Source: Paenibacillus amylolyticus
GTDB taxonomy: Bacteria; Bacillota; Bacilli; Paenibacillales; Paenibacillaceae
Direction: 5' to 3'
DNA length: 64,000 bases
Assembly (NCBI RefSeq): GCF_003719335.1
Contig: NZ_RIAS01000002.1
Location: 248,001-312,000, forward strand
The number at the start of each line of letters is the position of its first letter. The first letter of the stretch is position 1. Under the pieces are notes generated by a model, which was not told where the DNA came from, did not search any database, and worked only from the letters and a program-made list of their open reading frames with translations. Both the position numbers and the translations under genes were made by a program. Shown here one piece after another: positions 1-8,958 of this stretch.

Positions 1-1
1 A

Positions 2-1699
2 CTGGTACTCACCATTATGGCCATATTACTGCATGACAAATTCACCCAGGCTGCTGAGCGAAGTGCAGAACTGTCGACCAGACAGATTGTGGATCAGGTC
101 AGTTATAACCTGGAGGATTACGTGCGCAGCATGTCCCATCTGTACCGTGCCATTGAGGAACATATGCTGCGGGACGGTACATGGGAAGGGGAGCAGGTGG
201 ACAAACAGCTGGATACCTTACTCAGCAGCCGGGAAGATATCATCTCCATTACACTGCTCGACGCCGATGGACAGTTGCTCAAGAACAGACCGGCTGCCGA
301 GCTGAAGAGCAGTGCTCATGTCACTCAACAAGGATGGTTTCAATCGGCCCTGCGTGTACCTAATCATCTGAGCTTTTCCTTGCCTCATATTCAAAATATG
401 TATGCTGGACCCTATCAATGGGTCGTTTCCATGAGCAAGGGCATCACCATCAAACAGCAAGGTCAGGAGAAGCAAGTGATCCTGCTGGTCGATATCAATT
501 TTAAACAAATGGACGAACTGAGCAGCCGGGTTAGCCTGGGGCAGCGGGGTTACGTCTATATTATTGATGAGAGTGCGGGCAACATTGTGTATCATCCACA
601 GCAGCAACTGATGTATATGGGACTGAAAAAAGAAAATATTGAGCAGGCCCTAGTGGCTGCGGGGAGTTACGAAGATGAAGCGGATGGGCAGAAAAGGCTG
701 AATACCGTAAAGTCGGTGGCGAATATCGGCTGGAAAATTGTCGGTGTGGCGTATCTGGACGAAATCATGACGACACGGCAGGAAGTGAACGGTTACCTGA
801 TTCGTGTGCTGGTCATTGTACTGGTGCTTGTCATTGTGGTATCCCTGTTTCTCTCTTCGAGTCTGACACGTCCAATCCGGCTGATGGAGAGAAAGATGAA
901 GGCGGTGGAGCGAGGGGATTTCAACGTGGAGCTGCCCATAACGGGACCGCTTGAGGTCGAGCGTCTGGCGCGTAGGTTCAATCTGATGGTGAACAAAATC
1001 CGTAACCTCATGGATGAGATCATTCATGAACAGGAGCAAAAACGCCGTCTGGAGCTGGAGGCGCTGCAAGCCCAGATTAATCCGCATTTTCTGTATAACA
1101 CACTGAATTCGGTTGTGCGCATGGTTGGCATGAGCCGTAATGACGAAGTCATCACGATGATTACGTCGCTTTCCCGGTTATTTCGCATCAGTCTCAGTCA
1201 GGGTAAAACGATCATTACCGTCCGCGAAGAATTGGAACATGCCCGTCATTACCTGACTATTCAGCAGATGCGTTTCAAACACAAGTTCACTTTCATTATT
1301 CATGCGGATGAGCAGGTACTGGACTGCCTGACACTGAAGCTGATTTTACAGCCGCTCATCGAAAATGCCATCGTGCACGGTATCGAGTATCACATGGACG
1401 AGGGCCGTATCGAGGTGGATGTGCAGCGTGAAGAGCAGATTCTGGTATTCCGCATTACAGATAACGGTGTAGGTATGTCGGAGGAACAGATGGCGGGATT
1501 GCTCAGCGGCCGTCCGGTGGTGAAGAGCGGGGCGGGCTCCGGTGTCGCTGTGCGCAATGTGCATGATCGCATCCGGCACTATTATGGCGAGGGATATGGT
1601 CTTGAATTCGCAAGTGAGCTGGAGGAAGGCACAACGGTATGGATTCGGATTCCTGTTCAGGAAGAACAGAAGGAGGACGGGATGAATGATGGACGGTAG
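2..1699 (+). CDS. YesM-like sensor histidine kinase (5' truncated by window edge)
   Basis: Membrane sensor kinase of the LytS/YesM class. The reading frame is open from base 2 (LVLTI before the first visible Met at 17), so the N-terminal membrane segment lies outside the window. Visible parts, numbered from that Met, are an extracellular Cache-like sensor (about 1-255), a hydrophobic helix (about 260-282), HAMP (about 283-335), the phospho-acceptor motif NPHFLYNTLN with His near 357, and a HATPase with LILQPLIENA and DNGVGM. The glycine-rich G2 box reads GSGVAVRNVHDRI. The stop overlaps the next gene, a sugar-binding-like lipoprotein, and the mgl transporter follows. The kinase therefore probably senses sugar and controls mglBAC through a response regulator upstream of the window; that regulator is inferred, not seen. 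Confidence 0.93.
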   Translation: MVLTIMAILLHDKFTQAAERSAELSTRQIVDQVSYNLEDYVRSMSHLYRAIEEHMLRDGTWEGEQVDKQLDTLLSSREDIISITLLDADGQLLKNRPAAELKSSAHVTQQGWFQSALRVPNHLSFSLPHIQNMYAGPYQWVVSMSKGITIKQQGQEKQVILLVDINFKQMDELSSRVSLGQRGYVYIIDESAGNIVYHPQQQLMYMGLKKENIEQALVAAGSYEDEADGQKRLNTVKSVANIGWKIVGVAYLDEIMTTRQEVNGYLIRVLVIVLVLVIVVSLFLSSSLTRPIRLMERKMKAVERGDFNVELPITGPLEVERLARRFNLMVNKIRNLMDEIIHEQEQKRRLELEALQAQINPHFLYNTLNSVVRMVGMSRNDEVITMITSLSRLFRISLSQGKTIITVREELEHARHYLTIQQMRFKHKFTFIIHADEQVLDCLTLKLILQPLIENAIVHGIEYHMDEGRIEVDVQREEQILVFRITDNGVGMSEEQMAGLLSGRPVVKSGAGSGVAVRNVHDRIRHYYGEGYGLEFASELEEGTTVWIRIPVQEEQKEDGMNDGR

Positions 1700-2867
1700 C
1701 GAAACCAGCAGCAAAATGAATAACCAGAACAAGAGCACACGCCGTGTATTGGCAAAAAAAAGCCAGGCCACTCTTCCCGGTTCCCCGGGATTATGGTCAT
1801 TCAAAGCCTTGTGCCAGGCAGCCGCAGTCTGCTGCCTGCTAATCTGTGCCGCCTGCGGCATGGCAGGGGCGGATCAACCGGCATCGTCGCAGCGCATTGC
1901 GCTCATTACGCCTGCGGGCACCGGAGAGCTCGCCGAAGCGATCCGCCTGGGGGCTGAGGCAGCCGCCAAAGAGAGCGGCGCACAGCTCATCACCGTTGAA
2001 GCGTATCCCGTGGATTCCGCTTCACACACGTCACCTAATGCGGACTATGCGATAAGTCCGCCATCTGTGGGCACACCCGCCGCAGCGAATCGGGATTTTA
2101 CCCGCAGTGAGCGTGAACAGGCACAGGTCCAGGCAGCCGCACTCGCGTTGAAACAAGGGGCAGCCGCACTGCTGGTTGATCCATTAAGTGAAGATGTGCT
2201 TGGCGATATCATTCGGGAGGCAGAGACGGTGAGAACGGATGGAGGTATCGTACCTGTTGTTGTGCTCAACGATGAGTTTCCCGTCAAAGGCATCACCAGC
2301 GTCATCTCCATGGATAATCTCGAGGCTGGACGTCAGGCCGGACAGGCCATGGCCGAATTACTGGAAGGCCAGGGTCATATTGCTTTAGTAGGCCCGGACC
2401 CGCTGAGTGCAGGTCTTGTTCTGCGAGAAGAGGGGATTGAGGAAGAGTTACAGAACTACCCGGACATCGACATTATTCCGAAATCGGTATGCAACAGCCG
2501 GGATGCATGCTGGCAAACAGTCAAACAGCTGCTGGATCAGCATGAGTTGGCCGGAATCATTGCCCTGCAAGAGCCGGCTTCGCTCGGGGCAGCAGATGAA
2601 CTGCATCGTCGCAAGGATGGAAGTCAGATTAGCATTGTTGGATTCGGTAGCGAACAACAGCAGTTAGAGCAGTTGCAGGAAGGTGTGTTCCAACGACTGA
2701 TCGTGCAGAACGGTTACAGTGCTGGCTACCTGGGGCTTAATCAGGCACTTGCCAAACTGAAGCGGGAGCATGTTCAGGCCCGAGTTATTTTGGAAACCAA
2801 GGTCGTTAGCACAGAAAATATGTTCTGGATGGATAACCAGAAGCTGTTATTTCCGTTTGTGCAATGA
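1686..2867 (+). CDS. Sugar-binding-protein-like lipoprotein next to the sensor kinase
   Basis: Type 1 periplasmic-binding-protein fold (Peripla_BP_4-like), 393 aa. An unusually long basic N-terminus (about 40 aa) precedes a hydrophobic stretch ending in CAAC, with a likely lipidated Cys at residue 57; the lipobox is weak because Cys sits at -3. The body begins RIALITPAGTGELAEAIRLG and has the ribose/galactose-binding pattern VLNDEFPVKGITSVISMDN and GHIALVGPDPLSAG. The ATG at 1686 lies inside the kinase gene and is preceded by AGGAGG, so translation is coupled. Sitting with the kinase and apart from mglB, it more likely presents ligand to the kinase than feeds the transporter. That role is inference. 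Confidence 0.82.
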   Translation: MMDGSETSSKMNNQNKSTRRVLAKKSQATLPGSPGLWSFKALCQAAAVCCLLICAACGMAGADQPASSQRIALITPAGTGELAEAIRLGAEAAAKESGAQLITVEAYPVDSASHTSPNADYAISPPSVGTPAAANRDFTRSEREQAQVQAAALALKQGAAALLVDPLSEDVLGDIIREAETVRTDGGIVPVVVLNDEFPVKGITSVISMDNLEAGRQAGQAMAELLEGQGHIALVGPDPLSAGLVLREEGIEEELQNYPDIDIIPKSVCNSRDACWQTVKQLLDQHELAGIIALQEPASLGAADELHRRKDGSQISIVGFGSEQQQLEQLQEGVFQRLIVQNGYSAGYLGLNQALAKLKREHVQARVILETKVVSTENMFWMDNQKLLFPFVQ

Positions 2868-2901
2868 GGATTAGATCATAGCACTCATTATAAAAGGGAT
2901 T

Positions 2902-3094
2902 TATATAAGTTGAACTGTTTATTTTACACATTAACGGAGAGGACAGAAAAAAACTGGAAAAGCGAAGCGCTCGCCTTTATAACCGGATTTATCCCTATGG
3001 AAGAGGGAATCGAAAAATCTGGGGATAACAGTGATTGGAAGTTTATTCTGTCATCGGAGTGGACCGTGTAAAAACTTTTAGTTCAACTTATATA
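2902..3094. repeat. 193-bp element with perfect 15-bp terminal inverted repeats (MITE-like)
   Basis: TATATAAGTTGAACT at 2902-2916 is matched exactly by its reverse complement at 3080-3094. No reading frame of useful length lies between them. It occupies most of the 350-base gap between the sensor genes and mglB. The form suits a miniature inverted-repeat element, or an RNA that folds end to end. No clear target-site duplication is visible. Confidence 0.7.
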
Positions 3095-3143
3095 GAATAG
3101 ATGAATTGATGAGGATTTCGATAAAACAGATGAAGATATTGTA

Positions 3144-3172
3144 TTCGAAAATAATGTAAACCCTTTCATAAT
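3144..3172 (+). promoter_or_regulatory. Candidate mglB promoter overlapped by a cre-like site
   Basis: TTCGAA (3144-3149) and CATAAT (3167-3172) are 17 bases apart, upstream of mglB. TGTAAACCCTTTCA (3155-3168) matches the catabolite-responsive element pattern TGWNANCGNTNWCA except for one base in the central CG. A cre at this place would let CcpA block the promoter when a better sugar is present. The -35 is weak. Confidence 0.4.
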
Positions 3173-3217
3173 AAAGGCATCGGTAAAGCCGAATGAACTT
3201 GGGGGAGGTCATGAAGA

Positions 3218-4294
3218 ATGAAAAAGAAAACATGGATGACATTGTTGCTTACGGTGTGTATGGCTGTGGCGGCAGGATGCAGCAACGGGGGAGACAGCGC
3301 CGGTGGGAACGGAACTGCCGGTACGGACAGTGGCGCGAAGGCGGAAGCCGGAACGCAAACGGAGAACCCGAAAATCGGTGTGGCCATCTATAAGTTTGAC
3401 GATACGTTTATGACGGGAGTACGAAACGCGATGACTGCGGCAGCGGAGGGCGTAGCTGCCCTTGATATTGTAGACAGTCAGAATGCACAGCCGACACAGA
3501 ATGAGAAGGTCGACCTGTTTGTATCCAAGAAATACAATGCCATGGCGGTGAATCCGGTAGACCGAACCGCAGCAGGTGTCATTATCGACAAGGCCAAAGC
3601 GGCTAATATTCCGGTGGTATTCCTGAATCGGGAGCCTGTAGCGGAGGACATGAATAAGTGGGATAAAGTGTACTATGTCGGTGCAAAAGCGGAAGAGTCT
3701 GGTACAATCTCCGGTCAGTTGATCGTGGATTACTGGAAAGCACATCCGGAAGCTGACAAAAACGGCGATGGCAAGCTGCAATATGTCATGCTGAAAGGTG
3801 AACCGGGTCATCAGGATGCCGAGCTGCGCACCAAATATTCCGTTCAAGCCATTCAGGATGCCGGTATTGAAGTTGAAGCACTGGCCGAAGATACGGCAAT
3901 GTGGGATCGGGTCAAAGGCCAGGAGAAAATGCAGGCATTCCTTGCTTCGCATGGCGACAAAATTGAAGCGGTACTGGCGAACAATGATGACATGGCACTT
4001 GGTGCGATTGAAGCATTGAAAGCAGCGGGTTACTTCAAGGATGGCAAAACAATGCCTGTCGTAGGCGTGGATGCTACAGCCCCTGCGATTCAGGCGTTGC
4101 AGGATGGTACCATGCTGGGCACCGTGCTGAATGATGCCAAAAATCAGGGAGCGGCAACGGTTGCACTGGCGGCTGTTCTTGCCAAAGGCGAGACACCAAC
4201 CAAAGAAAATACCAAATTTGATATTACAGACGGGAAATATGTCTGGATCGCTTACAAAAAAATTACGAAAGACAACATTGCCGACGCCCAATAA
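3218..4294 (+). CDS. mglB: Galactose/methyl-galactoside ABC transporter substrate-binding lipoprotein
   Basis: Extracellular lipoprotein that captures galactose or glucose for MglA/MglC. It has a signal peptide with lipobox AAGC (Cys 21), a Ser/Gly-rich linker to about residue 48, then the binding fold starting PKIGVAIYKFDD. The loop DKNGDGKLQY (about 180-189) matches the EF-hand-like calcium loop typical of MglB and absent from ribose-binding proteins; this is the main reason for choosing MglB. The RBS GGGGGAGG lies about 8-12 bases before the ATG. A hairpin terminator follows and separates it from mglA, as is usual when the binding protein must be made in excess. Confidence 0.9.
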   Translation: MKKKTWMTLLLTVCMAVAAGCSNGGDSAGGNGTAGTDSGAKAEAGTQTENPKIGVAIYKFDDTFMTGVRNAMTAAAEGVAALDIVDSQNAQPTQNEKVDLFVSKKYNAMAVNPVDRTAAGVIIDKAKAANIPVVFLNREPVAEDMNKWDKVYYVGAKAEESGTISGQLIVDYWKAHPEADKNGDGKLQYVMLKGEPGHQDAELRTKYSVQAIQDAGIEVEALAEDTAMWDRVKGQEKMQAFLASHGDKIEAVLANNDDMALGAIEALKAAGYFKDGKTMPVVGVDATAPAIQALQDGTMLGTVLNDAKNQGAATVALAAVLAKGETPTKENTKFDITDGKYVWIAYKKITKDNIADAQ

Positions 4295-4307
4295 TAGCAG
4301 CAGAGAG

Positions 4308-4340
4308 GGACGTATGTCATCTTGGCAACGTCCTTTTTTT
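4308..4340 (+). terminator. Intercistronic terminator/attenuator between mglB and mglA
   Basis: GGACGT (4308-4313) pairs with ACGTCC (4328-4333), followed by seven T. The stem is short, so partial read-through into mglAC is expected. Confidence 0.7.
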
Positions 4341-4369
4341 GCCGGTCAGATGAAAGGGGAAGATAGAAG

Positions 4370-5893
4370 ATGCAATCACCTTATCTGCTGGAGATGAACG
4401 GGATTTCCAAAGCATTCCCCGGCGTGCAGGCACTCAGCGAAGTTACACTGAAGGTGAAGCCGGGAACCGTTCATGCGTTGATGGGCGAGAATGGGGCGGG
4501 AAAGTCGACCTTGATGAAATGTTTGTTTGGGATGTATCGTCCCGATGCAGGCACAGTGCGCATCGAAGGCAAGGATGTAGAAATACCGAATTCGAAGGCT
4601 GCATTGCAGCATGGTATATCCATGATTCATCAGGAGTTGAATCCGGTCCCGCACCGTCCGGTGATGGAAAACATATGGCTGGGACGATTCCCGATGAAGG
4701 GTTTTCTGGTTGATGAGAAACGGATGTATGCCGATACGCTGGCACTCTTTCAGGATTTGAACTTGGATATTGATCCGAAGGCACTTGCTGGAACGTTGTC
4801 TGTGTCCAAAATTCAATCGATGGAGATTGCCAAAGCGGTATCGTTCCACTCTAAAGTGATTGTGATGGATGAACCGACCTCATCCCTTACAGGTAAAGAA
4901 GTGGAGCAATTGTTTACGATGATCAATAAGCTGCGAAGCCGCGGCGTGTCCATCATCTATATCTCACACAAGATGGAGGAAATTTTAACGATTTCGGATG
5001 AAGTGACCATTATGCGAGATGGGATTGTTGTAGGCACCTGGGATGCTGCGGATCTGACGACAGACCTGATCATTACACGTATGGTTGGACGTGATTTAAG
5101 TGAACGATTCCCGGCAAGGCTTAATGTTCCTGGTGAAGTCATTCTTCAAGCAGAGGGGCTGACGTCGAACCAGACGAATTCGTTCCGGGATGTTTCGTTT
5201 CATCTGCGCAGAGGCGAAGTACTGGGCATTGGCGGTTTGGTTGGTGCGCAGCGGACGGAACTGATGGAATCCTTGTTTGGACTGCGTGGACTGGCTTCGG
5301 GTACCATTACCATTCACGGCCGCAAGGTGAAGATTAACTCCCCCGCTGCCGCCAAGCGTCATAACATAGCACTATTGACCGAAGAGCGACGAGTGACCGG
5401 GATATTCCCCGTGTTATCCGTCTATGAAAATACGATTATTGCAAGCCTTGGTCGTTACCAAAATCGTCTGGGTTTGCTGGACGAGAAGAAGGGACGCGAA
5501 GAGGCGCGGGAACAGACGCAAAAGTTCAAAACCAAAACGCCTTCAGTTAACACGCTGATTCGAAACCTGTCTGGAGGCAATCAGCAAAAAGTACTGCTGG
5601 CTCGCTGGCTCTTGACTGACCCGGAGATTCTGTTGCTGGATGAGCCAACGCGCGGAATTGATGTCGGAGCCAAGTTCGAAATCTATACGATTATTACGGA
5701 ATTGGCTCGGCAAGGCAAAAGCATTATCATGATCAGCTCAGAGATGCCTGAACTGTTAGGGATGTCGGATCGCATTATGGTCATGAGCGAAGGACGCCTC
5801 ACCGGCATTGTGGACGGAGCCGAGGCAACGGAGCAGCATATTATGAGGCTGGCCGCGCAACAGCGGATGGCTGGTCAGGAGGAACACAAATGA
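4370..5893 (+). CDS. mglA: Galactose/methyl-galactoside ABC transporter ATPase
   Basis: Twin-domain sugar ABC ATPase, 507 aa, the usual family length. Domain 1 has Walker A GENGAGKST (39-47), signature LSVSKIQSMEIAKA and Walker B VIVMDEPTSSL. Domain 2 has the degenerate Walker A GIGGLVGAQRTEL typical of MglA/RbsA, an intact signature LSGGNQQKVLLARW and Walker B ILLLDEPTRGID. It powers uptake through MglC. The start ATG follows AAAGGGGAAG. Its last codons overlap the mglC start by four bases (ATGA), so the two proteins are translationally coupled. Confidence 0.95.
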   Translation: MQSPYLLEMNGISKAFPGVQALSEVTLKVKPGTVHALMGENGAGKSTLMKCLFGMYRPDAGTVRIEGKDVEIPNSKAALQHGISMIHQELNPVPHRPVMENIWLGRFPMKGFLVDEKRMYADTLALFQDLNLDIDPKALAGTLSVSKIQSMEIAKAVSFHSKVIVMDEPTSSLTGKEVEQLFTMINKLRSRGVSIIYISHKMEEILTISDEVTIMRDGIVVGTWDAADLTTDLIITRMVGRDLSERFPARLNVPGEVILQAEGLTSNQTNSFRDVSFHLRRGEVLGIGGLVGAQRTELMESLFGLRGLASGTITIHGRKVKINSPAAAKRHNIALLTEERRVTGIFPVLSVYENTIIASLGRYQNRLGLLDEKKGREEAREQTQKFKTKTPSVNTLIRNLSGGNQQKVLLARWLLTDPEILLLDEPTRGIDVGAKFEIYTIITELARQGKSIIMISSEMPELLGMSDRIMVMSEGRLTGIVDGAEATEQHIMRLAAQQRMAGQEEHK

Positions 5894-6909
5894 ATACAAC
5901 CCTTGTTCATCAAGTGAAGCAATATGTGGCTCAGCGTGCGATTTTTATTGTGCTGATCCTGCTTGTTATCGGTATCGCCATTGCTGATCCGAACTTTCTC
6001 GCTTTTTCCACGCTGAGAGATATTTTGCAACAATCCTCCACTCGGGCGATTATCGCGCTGGGTGCGGCTTTCATTCTCGTGACGGGAGGCGTCGATCTGT
6101 CGGCTGGACGCGTGGTTGGTCTGACAGCAGTGGTATCGGCATCGATGTTACAGATTGATACGTATGCCAATCGTTTTTTCCCGGATCTGCCGCAATTATG
6201 GGTGGGCTTGCCGATCGTAATCGGCATCGTAGCGGGGTTGCTTGTTGGTTTGGTGAATGGCCTTATTGTTGCCAAGCTGCATGTACCCCCTTTTATTGCT
6301 ACACTGGGTACGATGGTCGCTGTCTATGGTCTGAACTCGATCTATTTCGATACAGAACCAAACCAGTCGCAGCCCATCGGAGGACTCAGACCGGATTTCA
6401 CGACAATAGGATCAGGTTATATTGATCTCGGTGGAGGGTATTCGATCCCCTACATCGTGCTGATTGCCATTGGAGTTGCACTGATCTGCTGGGTTGTTTT
6501 CAACAAAACCCGTCTGGGTAAAAATATGTATGCCATCGGCGGAAACATCCAGGCCGCTCACGTATCTGGTATTCATGTCGCACGAAACCTGATTGCGCTG
6601 TATGCGATTGCTGGGGCGCTTTACGGACTGGGCGGTGTATTGGAAGCGGCTCGTACCGGTGGAGCAACGAACAACTACGGTAACATGTATGAACTGGATG
6701 CCATTGCTGCATGTGTTGTTGGCGGGGTATCTACGGCTGGCGGAATTGGAACGGTACCTGGTGTGATGGCAGGCGTGCTCATCTTTGGCGTCATTAACTA
6801 TGGTCTCACCTTTATCGGGGTAAGTCCTTACTGGCAACTGATTATTAAAGGATTGATTATTGTTGCGGCTGTAGCGTTCGATATTCGCAAATACATGGTT
6901 AAGAAATAA
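5890..6909 (+). CDS. mglC: Galactose/methyl-galactoside ABC transporter permease
   Basis: Polytopic membrane protein of the BPD_transp_2 (RbsC/MglC) family, 339 aa. Hydrophobic segments begin at about residue 15 (FIVLILLVIGIAIADPNFL). The family features GAAFILVTGGVDLSAGRVVGL near the N-terminus and ACVVGGVSTAGGIGTVPGVMAG near the C-terminus are present. It forms the sugar channel with MglA and receives sugar from MglB. The start overlaps mglA by four bases, and a terminator-like hairpin lies about 55 bases after the stop. I see no truncation. Confidence 0.95.
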   Translation: MNTTLVHQVKQYVAQRAIFIVLILLVIGIAIADPNFLAFSTLRDILQQSSTRAIIALGAAFILVTGGVDLSAGRVVGLTAVVSASMLQIDTYANRFFPDLPQLWVGLPIVIGIVAGLLVGLVNGLIVAKLHVPPFIATLGTMVAVYGLNSIYFDTEPNQSQPIGGLRPDFTTIGSGYIDLGGGYSIPYIVLIAIGVALICWVVFNKTRLGKNMYAIGGNIQAAHVSGIHVARNLIALYAIAGALYGLGGVLEAARTGGATNNYGNMYELDAIAACVVGGVSTAGGIGTVPGVMAGVLIFGVINYGLTFIGVSPYWQLIIKGLIIVAAVAFDIRKYMVKK

Positions 6910-6965
6910 TAGGATCTCCTCTTATTTTTCCAGAACGATTTACCCAATATGGAAAAACAACAAAG

Positions 6966-7000
6966 AAGCCAGCCCTCATCCATCGAGAGCTGGCTTTGAA
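6966..7000 (+). terminator. Hairpin after mglC
   Basis: AAGCCAGC (6966-6973) pairs with GCTGGCTT (6989-6996), extended inward by CTC/GAG. The following T-run is short, so termination may be incomplete. Confidence 0.6.
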
Positions 7001-7219
7001 TACTTTATGATGAATTTTGCGTTGCGTAATACGTGCAGCAATATTAATGTGCACATTTTAACATTGCAATGCATTCATATGTCCTATTGTTTTTGAAAAT
7101 TATACATTCTTGCGAATTTTAACAGCTTCCAATAATCGACAACATCGGCTAATCATAATCGATATAATATTTGTGTATATGTTTGAAAGTGTGACTTTTG
7201 TCTAAGGGGGCGAGGCTAT
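7001..7219 (+). other. AT-rich leader before the GGDEF-like kinase
   Basis: AT-rich non-coding stretch. A consensus TATAAT lies at 7163-7168, but I could not find a -35 at proper spacing. No reading frame or hairpin was found. Confidence 0.5.
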
Positions 7220-8797
7220 TTGCTAAGTTACACAATGAAGATGGTAATTTTCCCAATAGGTTGTCTGCTTGTCATTGTATCCTCTACTTTACTGGGACAA
7301 GCATCGCATCCAACCTTGATGATTGTCACAGGGATTCTGCTAATGATCAGTATATGGGCGGAACGGCGTTATCCATTTTTAACATGGATTCAATGGTTGA
7401 TTCTTGGTGCATTTCATTATTTCAGTCAACTAAACTGGTGTAATATGCTCTATTATATGCTCATCATTTCAATGATTCAGAACAAGCAGAGAATTGTACA
7501 CACCTTACCGATTTCAATGCTGCTTATGCTCCAGTATACGATTATCCGCTTGTCATATGTCCCGATAGAACCATACAGTTTGCTCGTGTCATTATTTGAT
7601 TTGCTGACCGCGGTATTGGTTATTTGGCTATATCATACTTTAATGAACAGTGAATCCGAAAAAAGGAAACTTCGGGAAAAAAATCGGTTTCTTACCCTGC
7701 ATGATCCGCTTACGGGATTGTTAAATTATGAAGGATACATGGAGGTGCTTCATAAGACGTTGGAGGAAGAACGATCCTTCCTCTTGATTCTTTTGAATGT
7801 CAATAATTTCAGCGGTTACAAAAAAGGATCAGATGATCCCTGGTGTGCAGTCATTACGGGCATCGGAAAAAAGATCACGAACCAGTTTCCCGAAGCTTAT
7901 GGGATATCGAGGTACGCGGGTGACAGGTTTGCCATTGTGATGCCACAAATACCCTATATCGAAGAACGGATATCTTCCTTGCTGTCTAACCAGCTACAGG
8001 GATTACAAGTAAGTTATAGCCTATCGCGTTATCCGAGGTCATCACAGACCTTGCAGCAATTCATGACCATTGCGGAAGATCAACTGATCGAGCAACAGCG
8101 TAGTCAGTGGATTAAAAATGAAGAGGAAGTGTTTCGTTCCGAAAGACTGCGGGCTGTAGGTGAGCTTGCTGCAGGAATGGCCCATGAGATCCGTAACCCA
8201 CTCACCGCAATCCGAGGTTTTTTGCAACTGTCACGTGGGCAATCCTTCAATATCGCACCGTGGTATGAAGTGATTATGAGTGAGGTCACAAGAGTCACCG
8301 ATTTGACAGGAGAGTTTTTACAATTTTCCAAACCTCAAGCCAATCATATGAAACCGGAGAAGCTGGCACATTGTCTGGAGCGGGTGATGTCTTTGACCGA
8401 ATCGGATGCGGCTTCCAGAGGACATCGGATTACCCTTCATATGCGGGATGAGTCGGTTTGTGTGAACATGGATCGGGATAAAATTGTACAAGTTCTAATC
8501 AATCTGATTCGTAATGCTTTTGAAGCGATGTCAGACCCCGGAGAGGTACATATGGATATGATACAGGAAGGGGAGAACGTGTTGATCTCCATAGCGGATA
8601 CGGGTAGCGGGATTCCTGAGCGTTCGTTAACCGCGATTTTCAACCCGTTTTTTACGACAAAGGAGGAAGGAACGGGATTGGGTCTTGCGCTTTGTCAAAA
8701 AATTGCTCAGGATCATAACGGTAAGATTACCGTTCACAGTGAAATGGGGGAAGGTTCCACGTTCACATTGTGTTTGCCTGTGGAGTCGGGCGAATAG
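7220..8797 (+). CDS. Membrane histidine kinase with degenerate GGDEF domain
   Basis: 525 aa. Five or so hydrophobic segments (about 1-140) are followed by a GGDEF-like domain (about 150-285) recognised by HDPLTGLLNYEGY, then HisKA with HEIRNPLTAIRGF (phospho-His near 322) and HATPase_c with NLIRNAFEA, DTGSGIP and GTGLGLAL. The GGDEF signature itself reads AGDRF (233-237), so diguanylate cyclase activity is probably lost and the domain may be a ligand or dimer module. The kinase half resembles sporulation-type kinases. The start is TTG, chosen because GGGGGCGAGG sits 6-8 bases upstream. No response regulator is adjacent, which is typical of orphan phosphorelay kinases. Confidence 0.87.
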   Translation: MLSYTMKMVIFPIGCLLVIVSSTLLGQASHPTLMIVTGILLMISIWAERRYPFLTWIQWLILGAFHYFSQLNWCNMLYYMLIISMIQNKQRIVHTLPISMLLMLQYTIIRLSYVPIEPYSLLVSLFDLLTAVLVIWLYHTLMNSESEKRKLREKNRFLTLHDPLTGLLNYEGYMEVLHKTLEEERSFLLILLNVNNFSGYKKGSDDPWCAVITGIGKKITNQFPEAYGISRYAGDRFAIVMPQIPYIEERISSLLSNQLQGLQVSYSLSRYPRSSQTLQQFMTIAEDQLIEQQRSQWIKNEEEVFRSERLRAVGELAAGMAHEIRNPLTAIRGFLQLSRGQSFNIAPWYEVIMSEVTRVTDLTGEFLQFSKPQANHMKPEKLAHCLERVMSLTESDAASRGHRITLHMRDESVCVNMDRDKIVQVLINLIRNAFEAMSDPGEVHMDMIQEGENVLISIADTGSGIPERSLTAIFNPFFTTKEEGTGLGLALCQKIAQDHNGKITVHSEMGEGSTFTLCLPVESGE

Positions 8798-8958
8798 TCA
8801 GTATTATATGCCAGACCAGCGCAAAAAGGGGGAATAAAGCGTGCTGCGTTCTTTAGCAGTATGGAATAAACAAGGGCTATCCTACGAACTTCATCGGTCA
8901 TTGATTACGATCAATCATCGATGGAGTTCCGGGATGCCCTTATTTGCGCGAAACGGAT

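Noticed and set aside
3209..4291. A 360-residue minus-strand frame covering mglB
   Set aside because: It mirrors the mglB gene exactly, is rich in Cys, His, Arg and Phe as antisense frames are, and has no ribosome site. MglB motifs on the plus strand are clear.
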